Assembly: GCA_022451445.1 (NCBI GenBank)
Contig: JAKUSY010000053.1
Location: 1 to 11,655, forward strand
Reading direction: 5' to 3'
Source of the DNA: Planctomycetota bacterium
Lineage (GTDB): Bacteria > Planctomycetota > UBA8108
DNA length: 11,655 nucleotides
Positions within the stretch are counted from its first letter, which is position 1; every line of letters begins with the position of its first letter. Shown here piece by piece: positions 7,427 through 11,655 of this stretch. The translations under genes and the position numbers were made by a program. Below the pieces are notes generated by a model, which was not told the DNA's origin, made no database searches, and saw nothing but the letters and a program-made list of their open reading frames with translations.

Positions 7427-8278
7427 TCAGGCTTCGGCGGATTCATCCGGCTGCGAGGCCCCGATAAGCAGCTGGTAGGCGAGGCCGCCCAGCACGCCGC
7501 CGGCGATCGGGGCCGCGAGGTAGACGGCGAGCGTATCGACGATACCCCGGGGGCCCGGCAACGCGATCTCGCCCCAGCCCGCAAGGGCAGCGAAGATCCT
7601 CGGGCCAAAATCGCGCGCCGGGTTCAGGCAGGCCTGGGTCACCGGGCCGAGCACCACGACCAGGAGCGTCACCGTCGCGCCGATGAAGAAAGGCGCCAGC
7701 CGTCCGCCGGGGCTCCCCTTATTGCGCCGATCGGTAAAAGCGAAGACGCAGAAGGCCAGCAAGGCCGTACCCAGGACCTCGGCGAAGACCGCCGCCGCCG
7801 TCCCGACCGTGTCGATGCCTTCGCTGGCGGCAGCCGCATGCAATTTGACCGTCGGGTTCGGATGATACTCGCCGTACATGGCGGCGGTGACGACGCTCTC
7901 CGGCTTGCCGCGAGTGATCCCGCTCTGTTTTTCGTACTCGGCGATACTGCCGGCGAAGATCACGTAGAGGCAGCAGGCCGCGAGAAACGCCCCAGCCAGT
8001 TGAGCGGCGATATAGGCCGGGACACGGGCCCGGGGAAATCCCCCCCAGCAGGTCATGGCTACGGTGATGGCCGGATTGATGTGGGCGCCGCTGATATTGC
8101 CGACAGCGTAGATCGCCAGCGTCACGGCGAAGCCCCAGACGCTGGAGACCTGCCAGCCGCCTGTCAGCCCGCCAAGGGAGACGGCGACATGGACCGCCCC
8201 GCAACCGAAGAAAATCAGGATAAAGGTGCCGACGCACTCCGCCACGGCGCAGGATCGGAGCCTTGGTTCGTTCTGCAT
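7427..8278 (-). CDS. Aquaglyceroporin (MIP family channel), GlpF-like with nodulin-26-type filter
   Basis: A 283-residue inner-membrane channel for passive movement of water, glycerol or other small neutral solutes. It has six hydrophobic helices and two pore half-helices with HINPA (67-71, NPA at 68-70... second NPA at 219-221 in LNPARDFGPR). The Asp after NPAR and the long third loop with YHPNP (138-142) are features of the glycerol-facilitator branch. By ungapped local alignment to E. coli GlpF, the four filter positions are Trp48, Val207, Ala216 and Arg222; GlpF has Trp, Gly, Phe and Arg. Trp/Val/Ala/Arg is the filter known for plant nodulin-26-like channels of subgroup I. The start MQNEPRLR puts the first helix right after a short N-terminus; the frame continues open upstream to 8674 without channel-like sequence. 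No glycerol kinase or arsenic gene is adjacent, so the substrate cannot be read from context. It is divergent from the gene at 8472, across a 193-base spacer with no clear promoter. Confidence 0.93.
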   Translation of the reverse strand: MQNEPRLRSCAVAECVGTFILIFFGCGAVHVAVSLGGLTGGWQVSSVWGFAVTLAIYAVGNISGAHINPAITVAMTCWGGFPRARVPAYIAAQLAGAFLAACCLYVIFAGSIAEYEKQSGITRGKPESVVTAAMYGEYHPNPTVKLHAAAASEGIDTVGTAAAVFAEVLGTALLAFCVFAFTDRRNKGSPGGRLAPFFIGATVTLLVVVLGPVTQACLNPARDFGPRIFAALAGWGEIALPGPRGIVDTLAVYLAAPIAGGVLGGLAYQLLIGASQPDESAEA

Positions 8279-8471
8279 CACGTAAAAAATACCTGAACTC
8301 ACCGTATTGAGAAACACTGCATCCGCCCCGGCGGAGAAAATAATACTCCCTGGAGATACCCTTGGTTCCTTCACGGCCCAGTAGTAACATCCACTCGCCA
8401 ACAGCCATTTACCATTACAGCGACCGCGGGCGACCAGCTTCACGTCGACGCGGGTTATCGTGACGATTCCC

Positions 8472-9788
8472 ATGAAGACCGCTTGCCTGCTTGCCATCCT
8501 GACCGTCGCAGCCCCGATGGGGCTCCACGCTGAGAATCCGGCGGAGCCTCTCGAGCCCTGGCTGGCAAGAGCCGATACGGCGATCATCGAGGAAGACTTC
8601 ACCTCCGGAGAAATCGCAAAAGACTGGTTCTTCACCGAGTGGTGGTCATCCCGCGACGGTGTCCTGCTCCGCAATGACCTGCCGGGGGAAAATAAGCGCC
8701 TGTTCTGGAAGAAGCCCTCTTACCGTGACGCTGTCATCAGCTTCTCTTTCAGCTTCCGCGGCGCCGAAGAAATCCGCCTGGTGTCAGGAACCCCGGGGAA
8801 ATACAATTTCGTCGTCAGGATTCGCCGGGACCACTTCCGCGTCAATACCGCCAGCGATTCAACCGCCGGCCATCTGCCCAGCATCCAGGGGGAGTGTCCG
8901 TTTCGCTTCGAGGCGGGAACGTGGTACCGGCTCCGGGTCGAGGTGCTCGCCGATGAGCTCCTCGCCCGCATCGACGACGAGCATTTCGTCGTTGGACGCC
9001 ATCCCATCATTGACCGCCGGCGCAGCTACTTCGCCTTCCAGGTCGATGGCCCATCTGCCGCCTTTGACAATGTCCGTCTTCTCAGTGCAACCGGCGCCGG
9101 AGGGTGGGAAGGACGGCGCGCAAAGCTATTGCAGGCCCAGGCGAAGCGCCCCTGGCTCCCCAGGAATCTTGACGAACGTCATAAGGACCGCAAGGTTATC
9201 GCCCGCGACCATGCCTGGCGAACCGACGCCCGGTACCGGGAGCTGGTGGAGCGGCATGAAAGCCTCCGCAAACTTGCCCGGGAACAATTTCCGGCTGCTC
9301 ATATCTCCACGAAGGAGGCCCGGAAAAAAATTGCCGTCCTGCGAAAGAAGCTCCTGCAGAACGACGCGGAATACAAAACTCTCACCCGCGCCATCAACAA
9401 GGCGCAGCGCAACGAGGATCTCCACCTGCAGAAAAAGAACCCCCACCTCGAAACACTGCCTTCCTCCGGGTACAAGGCTGCGCTGAAAAAACTCCGGTTG
9501 CAGGCCCGCGACAATGACCCGGGATTCATCGCGCTCCTGGAGGTAACCGCCGCCCTTGAAAACAAGCGCAAGAACGCCTATCCCCAGCTCGAACGCACGA
9601 ACGATGAAATCGTCGCCGAACGGAAAGCCGCCTGGAAAAAACTCCATGAGACCTCGCCGGACTTCCGCAACAGCAATGGAAAGGTCACCAAAGCCTGGCG
9701 TGAGGTCCAGGCACACCTCCTGAAAAGCGACCCTGAGTTAGCCCGGCTAGAGAAAGAGCGGCAGGCGGCGAAGAAACGGGCAAAATAA
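8472..9788 (+). CDS. Secreted protein with beta-rich N-terminal domain and charged helical-repeat C-terminus, function unknown
   Basis: A 438-residue protein of no known function. A signal peptide (1-20, LHA|E) predicts export. Residues about 37-205 form a beta-rich domain (EDFTSG, DWFF, GTWYRLRVEV, AFDNVRLLSA) whose pattern resembles the jelly-roll/LamG-like fold of planctomycete DUF1080-type secreted proteins; this is a fold guess and no catalytic motif is recognised. Residues about 246-438 are highly charged, Lys/Arg/Glu-rich and helical, built of about eight degenerate 24-residue units with an N/S-D/P-x-aromatic/Leu start. An in-frame GTG at 8460 would add four residues (MTIP), but ATG 8472 gives a cleaner signal peptide; neither has a strong Shine-Dalgarno. 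The C-terminus might bind an acidic surface polymer or nucleic acid, or form a rod. It appears to be a single-gene unit, followed by a T-run. Confidence 0.85.
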   Translation: MKTACLLAILTVAAPMGLHAENPAEPLEPWLARADTAIIEEDFTSGEIAKDWFFTEWWSSRDGVLLRNDLPGENKRLFWKKPSYRDAVISFSFSFRGAEEIRLVSGTPGKYNFVVRIRRDHFRVNTASDSTAGHLPSIQGECPFRFEAGTWYRLRVEVLADELLARIDDEHFVVGRHPIIDRRRSYFAFQVDGPSAAFDNVRLLSATGAGGWEGRRAKLLQAQAKRPWLPRNLDERHKDRKVIARDHAWRTDARYRELVERHESLRKLAREQFPAAHISTKEARKKIAVLRKKLLQNDAEYKTLTRAINKAQRNEDLHLQKKNPHLETLPSSGYKAALKKLRLQARDNDPGFIALLEVTAALENKRKNAYPQLERTNDEIVAERKAAWKKLHETSPDFRNSNGKVTKAWREVQAHLLKSDPELARLEKERQAAKKRAK

Positions 9789-9828
9789 CTCCTACCGGAG
9801 AGTTAAAACCTCTGTAACCTGTTTTTTT
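9789..9828 (+). terminator. Possible weak intrinsic terminator after the secreted repeat protein
   Basis: Directly after the TAA stop, CTCC (9789-9792) can pair with GGAG (9797-9800), and AGAG with CTCT a little further on. A run of seven Ts follows at 9822-9828. The stems are short, so this is a weak candidate, but the position and T-run fit termination before the regulator gene. Confidence 0.3.
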
Positions 9829-9868
9829 AAAGTGGCTTATAGATTTTTCCAGGCAAATAAGTAAAGGC

Positions 9869-9897
9869 TTGTAATCAAGGCTCGTAAATTCCACAAT
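9869..9897 (+). promoter_or_regulatory. Candidate promoter of the TetR-efflux operon
   Basis: TTGTAA (9869-9874) and CACAAT (9892-9897) are separated by 17 bases, and each matches the sigma-70 consensus at 4 of 6 positions. The -10 element overlaps the left end of the inverted repeat, so repressor binding would block polymerase. A start near 9904 would leave a leader of only about 16 bases with no Shine-Dalgarno. The match is modest and the call rests partly on position. Confidence 0.3.
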
Positions 9898-9916
9898 TCA
9901 AACGAACGTTTGAATT
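9895..9916. promoter_or_regulatory. Operator: perfect 10-2-10 inverted repeat with PsrA-type core
   Basis: AATTCAAACG (9895-9904), spacer AA, then CGTTTGAATT (9907-9916): the arms are perfectly complementary. The repeat ends three bases before the TetR ATG. It contains CAAAC-GAAC-GTTTG, which fits the reported binding consensus of Pseudomonas PsrA, [G/C]AAAC-N2-4-GTTTG[.]. The downstream regulator resembles PsrA, so autoregulation of the operon is the natural reading. Confidence 0.85.
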
Positions 9917-9919
9917 AAT

Positions 9920-10594
9920 ATGGAAAGCCAAGCCCCCTCTACAACAAAGGACCGATTGCTCGATGCCGCTGAAGAGCTCTTCAGCAGCCGTGGTATCGAT
10001 GCGACCAGTCTGCGCGCCATCACGAGCGCCGCCGAGGTCAATCTCGCCTCGGTCAACTATCACTTCGGATCGAAGGATGGGCTGGTCAAGACGGTATTTC
10101 TCAGACGCCTCGAACCTCTGAACAACGAGCGGCTCGAGCTTCTCGATGCCCTCGAGATCTCCGCGGCCGGGGCGCCCATCGAGCTCGAGGCGATCCTTGA
10201 TGCATGGGTCATGCCCGCCCTGCGCATGGGGCACAGCCCCGAAGGCAAAAGAATCAAGCGCCTCATGAGCGGCATCTACAGCGAGCCGGGAGACACCCTC
10301 CAGGCTCTCCTGCGCGAGCTGTTCAGCGAGATCCTGCGCCGCTTCTGCGCGGCCATAGGCCGCGCCCTCCCCGAGCTCTCCGGCGAAGAGTTGATGTGGC
10401 GCGTTCATTTCATGCTCGGCGCCATGATCCACACCGTGGCCGACCAGCCCTCCATCCGGGCTCTCTCCGGCGGCCTCTGTGACCCATCGGACATCGAGGG
10501 GGTGCGCCGGCGGCTCATCGGCTTTGTCGCTGCAGGCCTGCGGGCTCCACTCGAAGAGAAAAACGCGCCTCCCACGGCGGGAGAGGATCGATGA
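9920..10594 (+). CDS. TetR-family transcriptional regulator, PsrA-like
   Basis: A 224-residue DNA-binding regulator, dimeric by family. The N-terminal TetR domain has the helix-turn-helix at about 29-48, ending in VNLASVNYHFGSKDGL (40-55), and SLRAITSAAEVN is very close to the recognition region of Pseudomonas PsrA. The C-terminal ligand domain carries WRVHFMLGAM (160-169), a segment also found in PsrA, which is released from DNA by long-chain fatty acids; fatty-acid sensing here is inferred from that resemblance. It is preceded by a matching inverted repeat three bases before the ATG and by no Shine-Dalgarno. It overlaps the following efflux lipoprotein gene by four bases (ATGA), so the two are co-transcribed and probably translationally coupled. 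It likely represses its own operon, although PsrA can also activate. The family call is firm; the ligand is uncertain. Confidence 0.95.
   Translation: MESQAPSTTKDRLLDAAEELFSSRGIDATSLRAITSAAEVNLASVNYHFGSKDGLVKTVFLRRLEPLNNERLELLDALEISAAGAPIELEAILDAWVMPALRMGHSPEGKRIKRLMSGIYSEPGDTLQALLRELFSEILRRFCAAIGRALPELSGEELMWRVHFMLGAMIHTVADQPSIRALSGGLCDPSDIEGVRRRLIGFVAAGLRAPLEEKNAPPTAGEDR
10580..10587 (+). promoter_or_regulatory. Strong Shine-Dalgarno inside the tetR 3' end for the efflux lipoprotein
   Basis: GGAGAGGA lies within the last codons of the regulator, with its GGAG seven bases before the ATG at 10591. It fixes the start of the efflux gene and contrasts with the regulator's own start, which has no visible Shine-Dalgarno. 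Confidence 0.7.
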
Positions 10595-11655
10595 AACACC
10601 TGCGCCGACTCCTGCTGCTCTCGCTGGCCCTGCTGCCTGCCGGCTGCGCATCCCCTCCGCCGGTCGTGGAGCCGGAGCTCGGCGTCACGCTGCCCGGAGG
10701 CTGGACCACGCCGGGGGATGTTGACGATGGCGCCCCCTCGAGCGACCCCGGCTGGTGGAAAACCTTCGGCGACACCGGGCTCGACTCGGTTGTCGAGGAA
10801 TGCCTGCGAAACAACCACGACCTCCGAATCGCCGCGGTACGGGTAGACCGGGCGGAAGCCCAGGCCGTCATCAGCGGCGCCGACACCCTTCCGGCCCTCG
10901 GCCTCCAGGTCGATGGGGCGAAATCCCAACGCAATTTCATCGGCTTTCCTATCCCCGGCATGCAGGGAATTCCCCGCAACCGCTTCTCGAACTACGGGGC
11001 GGCGCTCAACCTGAGCTGGGAGCTCGACATCTGGGGACGGCTGCGCTCGGGGAAAAGCGCGGCCCTCGCCGACCGGCAGGCCGCCATGGCTGACCTTCAC
11101 GGAGCAAGGTTGTCCCTGGTCGCACAAACCTGCAAGGCCTGGTTCGCTGTCCTGGAGGCGAGGCGCCAGGGAGAGCTCGCCGAGGCCACGGTTGAAAACT
11201 TCCAGGCAAGCGAGAAACAGGTGCGGGAGCGTTACGAGCGCGGCCTGCGATCCGCCCTGGACCTGAGGCTTGCCAGGGCCAATCTCGCCACCGCCGAGGA
11301 CAACCTCGAGGCGGCCAGGGCCCGCAAGGATGGCGCCATCCGCCAATTGGAGCTTCTCCTCGGCCGCTACCCCGCCGCGTCCCTGGAGACAACCGGCACG
11401 CTGCCGGAGGTGCCCGCGAGGGTTCCGGCGGGGCTTCCCGCCGAGCTCCTTTCGAGGCGACCCTACCTCCTCGCCCTGGATCGAAGGGTGGCCGGCCAGA
11501 GAGAACGCCGCCACCAGGCGCGGATGGCTCTTTTGCCCAGGATCAGCGTGAGCAGCTCAACCGGAACGAGCAGCAGCGCGCTCCAGGACAGCGTTGACCG
11601 GGACTTCTCCGTCTGGAGCCTGGGCGCCAATCTCCTGCAGCCCATCTTCCAGGGC
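10591..11655 (+). CDS. NodT-family outer-membrane efflux lipoprotein (TolC/OprM-like), 3' end beyond window
   Basis: Outer-membrane channel of a tripartite efflux system: family members form trimeric barrels with long periplasmic helical tunnels that dock with an RND or ABC pump and an adaptor. The frame is open for 355 codons to the window edge; relatives have about 460-490 residues, so roughly the last quarter is missing from view. Residues 1-19 form a lipoprotein signal ending LLPAGC, with Cys19 as lipid site; Pro at -3 is atypical for a lipobox. Family landmarks are DPGWWKTFGDTGLD (52-65), LSWELDIWGRLR (141-152), RYERGLRSALDLRLARANL (214-232), LPAELLSRRPYL (282-293; Asp is commoner than Tyr) and LLQPIF (348-353). 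It overlaps the TetR gene by four bases and has a strong internal Shine-Dalgarno. Adaptor and pump genes are expected downstream but cannot be seen. Substrates are unknown; the PsrA-like regulator hints at fatty acids or other amphiphiles. Confidence 0.95.
   Translation, partial: MKHLRRLLLLSLALLPAGCASPPPVVEPELGVTLPGGWTTPGDVDDGAPSSDPGWWKTFGDTGLDSVVEECLRNNHDLRIAAVRVDRAEAQAVISGADTLPALGLQVDGAKSQRNFIGFPIPGMQGIPRNRFSNYGAALNLSWELDIWGRLRSGKSAALADRQAAMADLHGARLSLVAQTCKAWFAVLEARRQGELAEATVENFQASEKQVRERYERGLRSALDLRLARANLATAEDNLEAARARKDGAIRQLELLLGRYPAASLETTGTLPEVPARVPAGLPAELLSRRPYLLALDRRVAGQRERRHQARMALLPRISVSSSTGTSSSALQDSVDRDFSVWSLGANLLQPIFQG

Noticed and set aside
8322..8335. GC-rich palindrome TCCGCCCCGGCGGA as a terminator or operator
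   Set aside because: The loop would be only two to four bases, no T-run follows on either strand, and it lies upstream of both divergent genes. It is left as a chance GC palindrome.
8279..8471. Promoters in the divergent spacer
   Set aside because: No pair of -35/-10 hexamers with good spacing stood out on either strand, so no site is claimed.
8279..8674. 132-residue N-terminal extension of the channel
   Set aside because: It has no channel-like sequence, overlaps the divergent secreted gene, and places the first membrane helix far from the N-terminus.
10405..11514. 369-codon minus-strand frame opposite the TetR end and the efflux gene
   Set aside because: Both plus-strand genes are well recognised, and this frame has no motif or plausible ribosome site.
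1..11655. CRISPR arrays, insertion sequences, integrases, toxin-antitoxin or phage-defence genes
   Set aside because: No regularly spaced repeats, transposase or integrase motifs, terminal inverted repeats or paired small ORFs of that type were seen.

Overview
The window is GC-rich, densely coded bacterial DNA with seven protein genes and no rRNA, intact tRNA, CRISPR array or mobile element. A lipid-anchored outer-membrane efflux channel points to a diderm. A very large secreted protein combines lamin-tail repeats, a CotH kinase fold and a dockerin-like C-terminus, and a second secreted protein has a beta-rich N-terminus and a charged helical C-terminus. Together with several starts lacking a clear Shine-Dalgarno, this suggests Planctomycetota or a related environmental lineage. 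That placement is inference from protein architecture; there is no marker RNA to confirm it.

Left block (1-2473, minus strand): a membrane-anchored zinc amidase of the peptidoglycan recognition/T7 lysozyme family lies upstream of purF, the first committed enzyme of purine synthesis. The 114-base gap between them holds a hairpin and a pair of 12-base direct repeats that overlap the purF ribosome-binding region. A divergent spacer (2474-2633) with a tRNA-like scrap separates the amidase from the next gene.

Middle block (2634-9788): a 1,579-residue exported multidomain protein (three lamin-tail domains, a beta-sandwich, a CotH kinase-like domain, a carbohydrate-binding-like domain, a PKD-like domain and a dockerin-like pair of calcium loops) converges on an aquaglyceroporin gene. 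The channel's predicted selectivity filter (Trp/Val/Ala/Arg) is the one known from plant nodulin-26-like channels. A divergently transcribed secreted protein follows, with a beta-rich N-terminal half and about eight degenerate 24-residue helical repeats.

Right block (9789-11655, plus strand): a TetR-family regulator resembling PsrA, the fatty-acid-responsive regulator of Pseudomonas, sits behind a perfect 10-2-10 inverted repeat containing the published PsrA-type core CAAAC-N4-GTTTG. It overlaps by four bases (ATGA) with a NodT-family outer-membrane efflux lipoprotein that runs off the window. This looks like a self-regulated efflux operon whose remaining pump genes probably lie beyond the right edge.

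No wholly new multi-gene system is evident. The most unusual items are the PsrA-like switch on an efflux operon, the channel's filter, the CotH multidomain protein, the repeat protein and the divergent PurF subtype.
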